Assembly (NCBI GenBank): GCA_964346375.1
Contig: CAYFUL010000009.1
Coordinates: 1-34,161, forward strand
Direction: 5' to 3'
From: CAYFUL01 sp964346375
GTDB lineage: Bacteria; Bacillota; Clostridia; Tissierellales; Peptoniphilaceae
DNA length: 34,161 nucleotides
In this document: positions 7,708 to 16,889 of the stretch, piece by piece
Layout of the letters: each line of letters opens with the position of its first letter
Position numbering within the stretch: position 1 is the stretch's first letter
The notes under the pieces: generated by a model
The model's input: the letters and a program-made list of their open reading frames with translations, nothing else
The model's database searches: none
What the model was told of the DNA's origin: nothing
Position numbers and translations under genes: made by a program

Positions 7708-10700
7708 TTACTCGTCTCCATCCTCTTCATCTATATCGAAAAAGTCATCTTCATCTAAATCTGTACCAAATTCCTCTTCGCTATCTAAGCTGGTAATTCT
7801 TCTAATACCAGTAGATGGAACACTCATGTTAGTTTCAATTAACTCTGTAATATCGTCCTCTACCTCGCCTTCAAGGTTGTCGATTCTCGTTAAATCATCA
7901 CTATCAACTTCCAAGTCAACTTCTCTTCCCTCATCATCAAGAACCTTAATTTCAAGGGCAAGTGATTGAAGTTCCTTAATAAGAACCTTAAATGACTCTG
8001 GAACACCAGGCTTAGGTATATTTTCACCTTTAACGATTGCTTCGTAGGTCTTTACCCTACCTACAAGGGAGTAAGGTCCAGTTGAACGAGCGTGTATCTT
8101 CTCATCAACAAGATGGTGAAGTTTTAACATATACATATATCCAACTGTTACAGGGTGGTCAAAGTTCTCCCCAGTTCTTCCATCACGAAGCTGAATTTTT
8201 CCATCAGATGGGTATCCAGCTTCCACAAGGGAATCTATAATATCCTGTTCATTTGCTCCGTCAAATACAGGAGTTGCCACGTGCCAACCTAGCTTTTTAG
8301 CAGCAAGCCCTAAGTGAACTTCAAGTACCTGTCCCAAGTTCATACGACTTGGTACCCCTAGTGGGTTAAGAACTATTTGAATAGGAGTTCCATCAGGCAT
8401 GTATGGCATATCTTCAGCAGGCATTATTCTTGAAATAACACCCTTATTACCGTGACGTCCACACATCTTATCTCCAACTTGAATCTTTCTCTTTGTAGCG
8501 ACGAAAACTCTTACCATCTCCTTTACTCCAGGTTGAAGTTCATCTCCACCCTTTCTAGTAAAGGTCTTTACATCTACTACAATTCCATGTTCACCATGGG
8601 GAAGTCTAAGTGAAGTATCTCTAACTTCCCTAGCCTTTTCTCCAAATATTGCACGAAGAAGTCTTTCTTCAGCAGAGGGTTCAGTTTCACCCTTTGGAGT
8701 TACCTTTCCTACAAGAATATCTCCAGGTTTTACCTCAATGCGCAAATTCTCAGAAGACCACAACTGAATNNNNNNNNNNATCATCAATTACAAGGTCTTG
8801 ATTTACAAGCATAGCATCCTCGTAGTTATAACCTTCCCAGTTCATAAAGGCAATAAGAATATTTTTACCTAGTGCCATTTCACCTTGGTCCGTACTTGGT
8901 CCATCGGCTATAACTTCTCCCTTAGTTACCCTTTGACCCTTTTTAACAATAGGTCTTTGGTTAATAGTAGTACCTTGGTTTCCTCCAACGAATTTATGAA
9001 GTTTATACTTGTCTACAACTCCATCTCCATCTCTCTTTAGATAGATTTCGTTATTTGAAACCTTTACAATTTCTCCGTCATCAGTTGCAATTACTACGAC
9101 TCCAGAGTCCTTGGCAGCTCTATATTCAATTCCAGTACCAATAATTGGTGCCTGAGTAGTAATTAGAGGAACAGCCTGTCTCTGCATGTTCGCTCCCATT
9201 AGAGCTCTATTTGCGTCGTCGTTTTCAAGGAAAGGAATCATGGCAGTACCAACAGCTACAATTTGCTTAGGAGATACGTCCATGTAGGTAACGTCCTTAG
9301 ATGCAAAGACGTCTACTACCCCTTCATGACCTCTACATACAATACGCTCATCTATAAACTTTCCATTTTCGTCTATTTTTTCATTGGACTGTGCAATAAT
9401 CTGTTCATATTCCACATCCGCAGTTAAATATTCAATTTTATCCGTTACAACACCATCTACAACTTTTCTGTAAGGTGCTTCAATAAATCCATAGTCGTTA
9501 ATACGAGCATAGGTAGTAAGGGATGTAATAAGTCCTATATTAGGTCCTTCAGGAGTTTCAATAGGACACATTCTTCCATAGTGAGAGTTGTGAACATCAC
9601 GCACTTCAAATCCAGCTCTATCTCTACTTAATCCACCAGGCCCAAGTGCAGAAAGCCTTCTCTTGTGGGTTAATTCTGATAGAGGGTTGTTTTGATCCAT
9701 AAATTGTGATAGCTGAGAAGATCCAAAGAACTCCTTAATAGCAGCTGTAACAGGTCTAATATTAATTAGAGATTGAGGTGTAGTAGTCTCTACATCTTGA
9801 ACCGTCATACGTTCACGAATAACTCTCTCCATTCTGGAAATACCAATTCTAAATTGGTTTTGTAGTAATTCCCCTACAGATCTAATTCTTCTATTTCCAA
9901 GGTGGTCAATATCGTCTGTATATCCCACGTCGAAAAATAGTCCAAATTCATAGTTAACAGATGCAATCATATCATCTTCAATAATATGTTTAGGATAGAG
10001 TTCATCTGCTCTTCTTATAATCTCTTCCTTTAATTCTTCAGGGTCGGTATAATTTTCAACAAGTTCCTTTAGAAGAGGGAAGTAGATTTTATCAGTAAAT
10101 CCAAGTTCTTCTAGGTCAAATGGAAGTTCAAACTTTCTCCAAGAAGTAAAGTTATTACCAACAACAACAACTTCCTTATCAGGTTCCTCTTCCCTTTGGT
10201 CCTTAATTAAAATCTTAACTCTATTTACACCAGAGTCTTCGATTTCACGAGCAATTTCATGGGTAATAAGTTCACCCTCTGAAACAAGTATTTCGCCAGT
10301 AGTAGTATCTACAACGTCCTCAAAGGAAGTATATCCTTCAATTCTACTAGCAATAGAAAGTTTTTTATTGAATTTATACCTTCCAACCCTTGCTAAATCA
10401 TACCTCTTGTCGTCGAAAAACATATTTTCAAAAAGGGACTTAGCAGAGTCAATAGTTGGAGGCTCTCCCGGTCTTAACTTCTTATAAATTTCAAGAAGGG
10501 CTTCGTTTTTACTCTTAGAGATGTCCTTTTCAAAGGTCTTTAAAAGGGCCTCACTTTCCCCCATAAGTTCAGTAATCTCTAGGTTGGATTCAACACCAAT
10601 AGCCCTTAAAAGTATGGTAATGGGGATTTTTCTAGTTCTATCAATACGAACATTAACAACTCCCCCAGCATCAACTTCATATTCAAGCCAAGCACCTCTA

Positions 10701-11191
10701 TTTGGAATGATAGTAGCAGAGTAAAGTTTATTACCTGTCTTATCCCTTTCCATCTTATAGTAGGCTCCAGGACTTCTAACTAACTGAGAAACAACAACTC
10801 TCTCAGCGCCGTTAATAATAAAGGTTCCATTAGGAGTCATAAGTGGAAGATCTCCCATAAAAACCTCTTGCTCCTTAATTTCACCAGTTTCGGTATTAAT
10901 AAGTCTTACCTTTACCTTTAATGGAGCACTATAATTAGTATCCCTTTGCTTAGCTTCGTCAACATCGTACTTAATCTCATCTGAAATATAATAATCCACA
11001 AATTCAAGAATAAGATTTCCAGCATAGTCCTCAATAGGACTTACATCACGAAAAACTTCCTTTAAACCAGTTTTTAATAACCAGTCAAAAGAAGAAGTTT
11101 GTACCTCAATCAAGTTAGGTAAACTAAGTACCTCCTCGATTCTGGAGAAACTCATTCTCTCTCTGTTTCCATATTTCACAGGATGCGCCAT
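7708..11191 (-). CDS. rpoB: RNA polymerase subunit beta, interrupted by an assembly gap
   Basis: RpoB in two pieces around 10 Ns at 8770-8779. The upstream part ends at NYEDAMLVNQDLVIDD and the downstream part resumes at EVKPGDILVGKVTPKG. In B. subtilis about 49 residues lie between these points, so the gap is really about 40-50 codons and the true gene is longer than shown. The few residues next to the gap on the downstream side (IQLWSSENL) do not look like RpoB and are probably contig-end error. The rifampicin region (SQFMDQNNPLSELTHKRRL) has the sensitive-type residues at the positions of E. coli D516, H526 and S531. I chose ATG 11191 (MAHPVKYGNRERMSF) because AAGGGGTG lies 8 nt upstream; an in-frame GTG at 11200 overlaps that site. 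C-terminal acidic tail present. Confidence 0.95.
8770..8779. other. Scaffold gap of 10 Ns inside rpoB
   Basis: Ten Ns, a placeholder rather than a measured length. Comparison with the conserved RpoB protein implies more than 100 missing bases here. Confidence 0.95.
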
Positions 11192-11256
11192 ATATTTCAC
11201 CCCTTATGCACTTTAATTTAGAGAACACTTATCCATTATCATTAAGTCAAGGTATA

Positions 11257-11285
11257 ATTTTACCATTTACACAATTAATATACAA
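11257..11285 (-). promoter_or_regulatory. Likely rpoB promoter
   Basis: Minus strand TTGTAT (11285-11280), 17-nt spacer, TAAAAT (11262-11257). It lies about 65 nt before the rpoB start and shares the GGTAAAAT -10 context with the rpsL promoter. A TTGACT closer to the gene has no well-spaced -10. Confidence 0.5.
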
Positions 11286-11312
11286 GTGAAAATAAAAATT
11301 TTTTTTGAAAAT

Positions 11313-11338
11313 AAAAAAATCACAGCCTATGACTGTGA
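11313..11338 (-). terminator. Terminator after hicB (copy 1 of a duplicated hairpin)
   Basis: Minus strand TCACAG, 7-nt loop, CTGTGA, then seven Ts. The hairpin with its T-run is identical to the one at 11950-11978. Confidence 0.8.
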
Positions 11339-11367
11339 AATATTATCCCAATGTTAAATTAAACTTC

Positions 11368-11592
11368 TTATGCTATATGAATAAGTTCAGAAATATAGGG
11401 AGTTAAATTTTCCTCTTCACAATATTCAAAATAAGCATTTACTGTATCCTTAAATGTTTCTATGGCTTCCTCTTCTGTACTTCCATGGTATCCAAAATAT
11501 CCATGTTTATTTTCAAAGGTTCCAAAATATATCTTGTCTTTTTCACTATATAGTAGTTGTCCAATTATTCCTCTAAATTCAAAATTTTTCAA
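11368..11592 (-). CDS. hicB: HicB-like antitoxin, short form
   Basis: 74 residues. The core (IYFGTFENKHGYFGYHGST, then EEEAIETFKDTVNAYFEYCEE) matches the HicB partial RNase H-like fold, where an antitoxin blocks its partner mRNA interferase. The protein stops soon after this core, so it lacks the C-terminal ribbon-helix-helix DNA-binding domain of longer HicB proteins; this may be truncation or a naturally short form. It starts at TTG (11592), with GGAGGG-type ribosome site inside the end of the preceding hicA frame, and overlaps it by 14 nt, as expected for a translationally coupled toxin-antitoxin pair. Family assignment is by residue pattern only. Confidence 0.65.
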   Translation of the reverse strand: MKNFEFRGIIGQLLYSEKDKIYFGTFENKHGYFGYHGSTEEEAIETFKDTVNAYFEYCEEENLTPYISELIHIA

Positions 11593-11841
11593 AATATCCG
11601 CCCTCCTCTAAAGATTTGATTAATAAGTTACACTCATATTCTAACATCAAGTCTTTACCTCCATGCGCTTCGTGAATGGATATAGCTTTATATAATTCAT
11701 GTCTATACACTCTAGCAGATCCCAAGGTCTTACCTCTATTGTTTTTTTCGAATTTTAACAGTCTAAGTAATTGTTCAAATTCAAGTGGAGAAATTTTTTA
11801 ATCAGTAGTTTATTTATTAGTCTCTGCTCTTTCTTGCCCAT
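11579..11841 (-). pseudogene. hicA: HicA-like mRNA interferase toxin, frameshifted
   Basis: HicA toxins are small double-stranded-RNA-binding-fold ribonucleases that cleave mRNA. Here the ATG at 11841 opens MGKKEQRLINKLLIKK, which then falls into a stop at 11757-11755. One base over, the frame continues as SPLEFEQLLRLLKFEKNNRGKTLGSAR... followed by SIHEAHGGKDL... and ends at 11579, giving the HicA pattern with its conserved histidine region. Adding a single base to the six-T run at 11794-11799 (plus strand) restores one frame of 88 codons (...LLIKKISPLEFEQLL...). It is therefore either an inactivated toxin or a homopolymer sequencing error. A possible -10 (TATAAT) lies at 11908-11903, and a TGCTATAAT at 11864-11856. 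Confidence 0.6.
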
Positions 11842-11949
11842 ACTTACCTCAAAACATTATAGCATAGTACAATAACTTAGTGCGAAAATTATTGTTATAT
11901 ATATTATACCCACATAGGAAATAATCAAAGTTCTACTCTTAATTTATTC

Positions 11950-11978
11950 AAAAAAAATCACAGCCTATGACTGTGATT
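11950..11978 (-). terminator. Terminator after tRNA-Leu(GAG) (copy 2 of the hairpin)
   Basis: Minus strand AATCACAG, 7-nt loop, CTGTGATT, then a run of Ts. It follows the tRNA-Leu 3' end by a few bases and is sequence-identical in stem, loop and T-run to 11313-11338. Confidence 0.85.
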
Positions 11979-11984
11979 GATTAG

Positions 11985-12086
11985 TGGTGCGGGGNNNNNN
12001 NNNNGCGGGGAAAGGGACTTGAACCCTCACGCGTATACACGCACATGCCCCTCAAACATGCCTGTCTGCCATTCCAGCACCCCCGC
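11985..12086 (-). tRNA. tRNA-Leu (anticodon GAG), split by a scaffold gap
   Basis: From 12086 to 12005 the minus strand folds as a class II tRNA: acceptor GCGGGGG/TCCCCGC, anticodon stem CATGT/GCATG with loop TTGAGGG (anticodon GAG, reads CUC/CUU), long variable arm, and T-arm GAGGG-TTCAAGT-CCCTT. The discriminator base and CCA are missing at the gap, but the left contig ends with the minus-strand sequence CCCCGCACCA (11994-11985). The two contig ends therefore share gcgggg, and joining them over these six bases gives a complete 86-nt tRNA with encoded ACCA. It lies downstream of coaE on the same strand. Confidence 0.92.
11995..12004. other. Scaffold gap of 10 Ns inside tRNA-Leu
   Basis: Ten Ns between contig ends that share the six bases gcgggg. 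The real gap is probably zero or negative, unless several tandem tRNA copies were collapsed. Confidence 0.85.
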
Positions 12087-12132
12087 GTATTGGTATATTA
12101 TACACAAGAGTACCTGAAATTTAAAGTGTCTT

Positions 12133-12723
12133 TTATAATTTTTGGGTCTGTCTATCTATTTGTCTATATAATTCTTCTAGGGTTGTGTTTTCCAATACTA
12201 CATCTGCGTATTCCAACTTGTCCCTTAAACTCATCTGGGAGTTTATCTTCTTTATTGCATACTCTCTGTCTATACTATCTCTTTCCATTAATCTCTTTAT
12301 CTGTACTTCTGAATCTATATAGACTACCCATATTTCATCTATTTCTATTCCATACTTCTTAAATTTTCCAAGGGACTCTACTAGTAGGGGTATGTCGAAA
12401 AATACTATTCCATTTGAACTGTCGGCTACTTCCTTTAATCTTGTAAATATAAAGGGCTCTGTTATTCTATTTAACTTCTCAAGCTCCTCTAAATTTCCAA
12501 ATACCTTCTGCCCCATTTTTTCTCTATTGTAGATGCCTCCTTCTACAAACTCTTCCCCAAATTCCTCTCCTATTTTCTTTAAAAATTCCTTGGAGGTCAT
12601 CATCTCTTGGGCAAGTTCATCTGCATCTACTACATTGTATCCCTTTTCTCTAAGATAGTTACTTACCGTAGACTTTCCTACGGCAATACTACCTGTTATT
12701 CCTATTATCTTACTTTGTGTCAT
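12133..12723 (-). CDS. coaE: Dephospho-CoA kinase
   Basis: Last step of coenzyme A synthesis: ATP-dependent phosphorylation of the 3' hydroxyl of dephospho-CoA. 196 residues, normal length. The P-loop GITGSIAVGKST is at residues 8-19, followed by the family segment VVDADELAQEM. The ATG overlaps the end of polA by 14 nt, a common polA-coaE arrangement in Bacillota. tRNA-Leu(GAG) follows on the same strand with no clear terminator between. Confidence 0.95.
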   Translation of the reverse strand: MTQSKIIGITGSIAVGKSTVSNYLREKGYNVVDADELAQEMMTSKEFLKKIGEEFGEEFVEGGIYNREKMGQKVFGNLEELEKLNRITEPFIFTRLKEVADSSNGIVFFDIPLLVESLGKFKKYGIEIDEIWVVYIDSEVQIKRLMERDSIDREYAIKKINSQMSLRDKLEYADVVLENTTLEELYRQIDRQTQKL

Positions 12724-15349
12724 ACCAACTGTCTCCTACTTGAAGATCTACTAATATTGGCACTCGTAATTGCACTGCCGATTCCATTGTACTCTTTAGT
12801 AGTTCCTTTACCTCCTCTAGCTCCTCCTCATAGGTTAGCACTATTAATTCGTCGTGGATTTGTAGTATTAGACGAGATTTTAATCCCCTCTCCTTTAATT
12901 CCCTGTATACCTCTACCATTGCCACTTTTATTATATCTGCTGCCGAACCCTGTATTGGTGTATTTAGTGCTACCCTCTCTCCAAAGGCTCTTATATTAAA
13001 ATTCTTGGAGTTTAATTCTGGGATATACCTCTTTCTGTGAAATATTGTCTCAACATACCCTTGTGCTTTTCCCTCTTCTACTATTTCCGTCATAAATCTC
13101 TGCACGCCCTTGTAGTGGTTTAAGTAGCTTTCTATATACTTCTTCGCCGTTGCCCTTGGTATATTTATATTCTGACTTAATCCATAGTCGCTTATTCCAT
13201 ATACTATTCCAAAGTTTACTTCCTTAGCCCTATACCTTATCTCTGGAGTCATCTCCTCCATTGGTACATTAAAAATTTCAGACGCCGTTGTGGCATGTAT
13301 ATCTGCATTGTGTTTAAAGGCATCTATCATATTTTCGTCCTCTGATATATGGGCAAGAACCCTTAATTCTATTTGAGAGTAGTCGGCGTCTACTAGCTTT
13401 TTATTTTCTCCTGCGACAAATGCCTTTCTTATTAGCCTGCCTTCCTCTGTCCTTATTGGAATATTCTGTAAATTTGGCTCCGTACTTGAAATCCTCCCCG
13501 TTACTGCAACAGTTTGGTTAAAGGATGAATGTATCTTTCCATCTACTATTAGTTCACTTAGTCCGTCTACATAGGTGGATTTTAACTTGGTTAGCTTTCT
13601 ATACTCTAGTATATCTCCTGCAAGGGGTCCTGCTCCTACTAACTTCTCCAGTACATCCGCCCCAGTTGAGTACCCCGTCTTAGTCTTTTTTATTACTGGG
13701 TAGCCTAATTTTTCAAAGAGGATTATTCCAAGTTGCTTAGGAGAATTTATATTAAATTCCTCTCCCGCCTCTTCGTAAATTTTTCCCGTTATTACCTCTA
13801 TTCGCTCCTCTAATTCCTCTCCAATATTTTCCAGTACATCGGGTAGGACTTCAATTCCAATATACTCCATACTGGATAGGACTTCTGTAAGTGGAAGCTC
13901 AATTTTATAGTAAAGTTCGTCCATTTCAGACTCGTGGATGATTTTTAACTGCTCTACTTTGATTTTAAACAGGGAATTTAGCAAAAATGATAGATATTTC
14001 TTAATTTCTTCCCTATTATTTCCCAATAAGTCCTCTTTTTTCTTCCCTTTTCCTAAAATTTCCTCTAAATCCATGTATTTTATGCCTAGGTACTTGTCTG
14101 AAAGTACGTTAATATCGTAATTTGAGTACTCTGGCTTTATAATATACTCTGCAATTTTTCCGTCGTGGACTATTTTTTCTACGGAAATATTGTATTCCTG
14201 AGTTACTAATAGGTCCTCCTTTATGTCGTGGCCTATAATTTCTATTTTTTCCGACTCTAAAATTCCCCTTAAACCCTCTAGGACATCTCCATTAAAGTCA
14301 AAAATATATGCCGGGGAGTTCTCTCCCTTTATTCCAATAAACGCTGGAGTAACCCTCTGATAAATCTTTCCGTCTGTAAGAATTTTAAAGGCAATTGAAT
14401 TTTCCCCTTCTAGTTTTTTTACAACGTCTTCAACTTTTTTATTGTAAAAATAATCTAAGTCCACCTCTACTGTTTCCTTTTTCAAGTACTCCTGTGGTAT
14501 TCGCTTTAGTAGGGAATTAAATTCAAACTCCTCGTACATCTTAATAAGGGATTCATAGTCGTAGTCCACCTTTTTTAAATCATCTAGGGTAATTTCCAAT
14601 GGCACATTTCTAATTATGGTAGCTAGTCTCTTACTTAAAAATGCTTGTGGTTTTTCATTCTCCAGTTTTTCTACTAGCTTTGCTCCATTTACCTTGTCTA
14701 TATTTTCGTAAATATTTTCAATACTGCCAAATTCCCTTATTAATTTTAGCCCAGTCTTTTCTCCAATTCCCTTTACTCCCGGAATATTATCTGAAGTATC
14801 TCCCATAAGTCCCTTTAAATCAATAAATTCCATTGGACTTATTTCATACTCCTCCTTAAATTTTTCCAAGTCGTAAATATCCATTTCGGTAATGCCCTTT
14901 TTCGTAAAGAGTACCTTTGAATTTTTATCAATTAGCTGAAAATAATCCTTATCTCCAGTTAACATATAGCTTTCTATTCCCTGCTCCTCTGCAATTTTTG
15001 AAAGTGTACCAGCTATATCATCTGCCTCGTAAATATCAGAGTCTAGGGTTCTTATATTCATAAGTTTTAAAACTTCCATTACCAATGGAAACTGCTGATC
15101 TAATTCGCTGGGAGTCTTTTGTCTAGTTCCCTTGTAATCCTTGTATTCATTATGTCTAAAGGTTTTTCCTTTTCTATCAAAACAAACTGCAACATAGTCT
15201 GGGTTAATTTTCTCAATGGCATTTTCCAACATCATTACAAAACCGTATATTGCATTTGTGTAAATTCCCTTTTTAGTTTGAAGTAGTGGTAGAGCGTAAA
15301 AAGCTCTAAAAAAAAGTGATGAACCGTCTACAATTAGAATTTTCTCCAA
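12710..15349 (-). CDS. polA: DNA polymerase I
   Basis: Repair and Okazaki-fragment polymerase, about 879 residues. Order: N-terminal 5'-3' flap exonuclease (LIVDGSSLFFRAFYALP; GLMGDTSDNIPGVKGIGEKTG near 190-210), a 3'-5' exonuclease-like domain, and a polymerase domain with motif A (DADYSQIELR, near 651), motif B (RAKEVNFGIVYG) and motif C (QIHDELIV, near 829). The 3'-5' domain seems inactive: the usual DxE motif is replaced by FKILTDGK. A 26-codon longer frame exists upstream, but the conserved protein begins at TTG (15349), with GGGGAGGTGA just before it. That ribosome site lies in the right arm of a hairpin and the TTG sits at the end of its T-run. Confidence 0.95.
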   Translation of the reverse strand: MEKILIVDGSSLFFRAFYALPLLQTKKGIYTNAIYGFVMMLENAIEKINPDYVAVCFDRKGKTFRHNEYKDYKGTRQKTPSELDQQFPLVMEVLKLMNIRTLDSDIYEADDIAGTLSKIAEEQGIESYMLTGDKDYFQLIDKNSKVLFTKKGITEMDIYDLEKFKEEYEISPMEFIDLKGLMGDTSDNIPGVKGIGEKTGLKLIREFGSIENIYENIDKVNGAKLVEKLENEKPQAFLSKRLATIIRNVPLEITLDDLKKVDYDYESLIKMYEEFEFNSLLKRIPQEYLKKETVEVDLDYFYNKKVEDVVKKLEGENSIAFKILTDGKIYQRVTPAFIGIKGENSPAYIFDFNGDVLEGLRGILESEKIEIIGHDIKEDLLVTQEYNISVEKIVHDGKIAEYIIKPEYSNYDINVLSDKYLGIKYMDLEEILGKGKKKEDLLGNNREEIKKYLSFLLNSLFKIKVEQLKIIHESEMDELYYKIELPLTEVLSSMEYIGIEVLPDVLENIGEELEERIEVITGKIYEEAGEEFNINSPKQLGIILFEKLGYPVIKKTKTGYSTGADVLEKLVGAGPLAGDILEYRKLTKLKSTYVDGLSELIVDGKIHSSFNQTVAVTGRISSTEPNLQNIPIRTEEGRLIRKAFVAGENKKLVDADYSQIELRVLAHISEDENMIDAFKHNADIHATTASEIFNVPMEEMTPEIRYRAKEVNFGIVYGISDYGLSQNINIPRATAKKYIESYLNHYKGVQRFMTEIVEEGKAQGYVETIFHRKRYIPELNSKNFNIRAFGERVALNTPIQGSAADIIKVAMVEVYRELKERGLKSRLILQIHDELIVLTYEEELEEVKELLKSTMESAVQLRVPILVDLQVGDSWYDTK

Positions 15350-15388
15350 AAAAATCACCTCCCCTATATTATATAGAAAGGGAGGTGA
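15348..15388 (-). promoter_or_regulatory. Terminator-like hairpin covering the polA ribosome site
   Basis: On the minus strand TCACCTCCC (15388-15380) pairs perfectly with GGGAGGTGA (15363-15355). A 16-nt AT-rich loop lies between, and seven Ts (15354-15348) follow. The right arm is the polA Shine-Dalgarno and the T-run merges with the TTG start at 15349-15347. It could act as terminator of the upstream DUF438 gene, as attenuator, or as translational switch. The structure is seen; the role is inferred. Confidence 0.7.
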
Positions 15389-15392
15389 AATG

Positions 15393-16889
15393 TCATATCC
15401 TACTAATTTCTTCAGATAACTTTTCAATTAGTTCATTTGTTGTAAATCCGCCTCTACCTGCAACCATCTCTAGAGTTGCAACCTTACCCATGGTGGCAAA
15501 TAGTACTGGATTTGTAAGTTTCTTATACTTTGGAGAGATAGTAGGTAGAATTTCCTTTAACTGTGGATACTTTTCTACAAGGTCTCCAATTAATGTGTCC
15601 TTAGTTAGGCCATACTTATTCTCAATTTTCTCTTCCTCAATTTTAACTTTGGTAGGAGTTTCGTCCCAAGTTAAAAGTCGCCTACTTCCCTCTAGACTTC
15701 TAATATGAGTAGCGTCTTGCATCATTTCAAGTACACCTTTAAAATTTCCTTCCTCATCTCTAACTGCCCTATAGTAGATGTAGATAAACTTGCCCTTTAA
15801 TTCAAGCCAAAACTCTGCAAAATCCTGCTCATTATTTCTAAAGGCATTTATAATTTTCTCTACAGTTCCAACAGATTCCCTTGGGTGGCAATTTTTAACA
15901 TCTCTACCGATTACCCCCTTAGACCTTGGAAATACTCTTTGGTCAGTATCTGTATAAAATCTCATAATCTCATTTTCATCTACAAAGGAAATATCTATAG
16001 GCATATGTTTAAAAATAAGATTAATTTGCTCTAGGGACAACACTCCCGTACTTACATCTAAATTTTCTGTACTCTTAATACTTGTGTACTTTCCAATTAA
16101 ATCTGAAAGCTCTCTAATAAATTCCGACTCCTTATTTTCATTAGTCGGATAAAATCCACTAGGCTTTTTAATTAGAGCGTAACCTATTTCATCGTCACCA
16201 TGGCGAAGATTTTTAAACTCCTCCTCTGTAATAAGTTCAAGGGCAGTTGGAAATAGTACAGACTCCTCTTTAAAAATTATGTCCCTTATTTTTTCAACTA
16301 CTCTTCCTTGAAGGTCTATAAATTTTTTGTTTCCACCTTTTTCAAGTAAACTACTCCCCTCTGAAATAATATCTCTAACTTCGTTGTCAAAAGTCCACAT
16401 TATCTTTGAAGGGCGATCAAAATTTTTCTGTTCAAGTAGAGAATAGAGTTGGTTCTGTTTTCTGGAAAGGTGTACCTTGTACTCATTAAGCCCATCGTAA
16501 ATTTCTAGCCACCTATTTAAAATAAACTTTTCATCTACTAACTTTTCAATTTCAACTAGAATTTTTTTAACTTCCTCGTTTTCTTTAATATAGGTATCTA
16601 TTGGATGGCCTTCTGGTAGTTTTGGCAGAGCATCCTCTACTAAAATATCTCCTACAATTTCTAAAAGCTCTACCATCTTTTCCACAACTAAGTCGTCGCT
16701 GTAACCCTCTTCCTTTAGTAGTTGTTCAGTATAGGCAAATTCTTCAGGAGTTAATCTTTCAATATCCCTATTTACCCTCTCCCTTGCCTCTTCTACACTA
16801 ATGGCACCTTCTAAAAATTCCACCTTTATTTTCATAAGTCCATCTATTTTTTCCTGTGATATATTTAAATTCTCTCTTAAACTACTCAT
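15393..16889 (-). CDS. DUF438 / hemerythrin-like / PAS domain sensor protein
   Basis: 498 residues, soluble, no membrane segment. Order by residue pattern: an N-terminal helical DUF438-type region (about 1-85), a hemerythrin-like helical region (about 95-240; HPIDTYI, VHLSRKQNQLYSLLE, FKEESVLFP), a PAS-like domain (about 285-400; LEQINLIFKHMPIDISFVDE, then RDVKNCHPRESV), and a C-terminal DUF1858-like tail (TKDTLIGDLVEKYPQLKEIL). Proteins of this build are common in anaerobic Bacillota and are thought to sense redox, oxygen or small ligands; no output enzyme domain is present. ATG 16889 has AGGAGGGAATT upstream. It ends 44 nt before polA, separated by the hairpin described there. Confidence 0.8.
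   Translation of the reverse strand: MSSLRENLNISQEKIDGLMKIKVEFLEGAISVEEARERVNRDIERLTPEEFAYTEQLLKEEGYSDDLVVEKMVELLEIVGDILVEDALPKLPEGHPIDTYIKENEEVKKILVEIEKLVDEKFILNRWLEIYDGLNEYKVHLSRKQNQLYSLLEQKNFDRPSKIMWTFDNEVRDIISEGSSLLEKGGNKKFIDLQGRVVEKIRDIIFKEESVLFPTALELITEEEFKNLRHGDDEIGYALIKKPSGFYPTNENKESEFIRELSDLIGKYTSIKSTENLDVSTGVLSLEQINLIFKHMPIDISFVDENEIMRFYTDTDQRVFPRSKGVIGRDVKNCHPRESVGTVEKIINAFRNNEQDFAEFWLELKGKFIYIYYRAVRDEEGNFKGVLEMMQDATHIRSLEGSRRLLTWDETPTKVKIEEEKIENKYGLTKDTLIGDLVEKYPQLKEILPTISPKYKKLTNPVLFATMGKVATLEMVAGRGGFTTNELIEKLSEEISRI

Noticed and set aside
4749..10724. Several plus-strand frames of 60-130 codons opposite rpoC and rpoB
   Set aside because: They are antisense to well-conserved genes, have no ribosome sites and show low-complexity Ser/Leu-rich composition typical of shadow frames.
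2699..11191. Streptomycin or rifampicin resistance changes in rpsL or rpoB
   Set aside because: The classical sites (S12 K43 and K88; RpoB D516, H526, S531 in E. coli numbering) carry the sensitive-type residues.
15350..15427. 26-residue N-terminal extension of DNA polymerase I
   Set aside because: The extension crosses the hairpin and upstream gene end; the conserved protein begins at TTG 15349 directly after a strong ribosome site.
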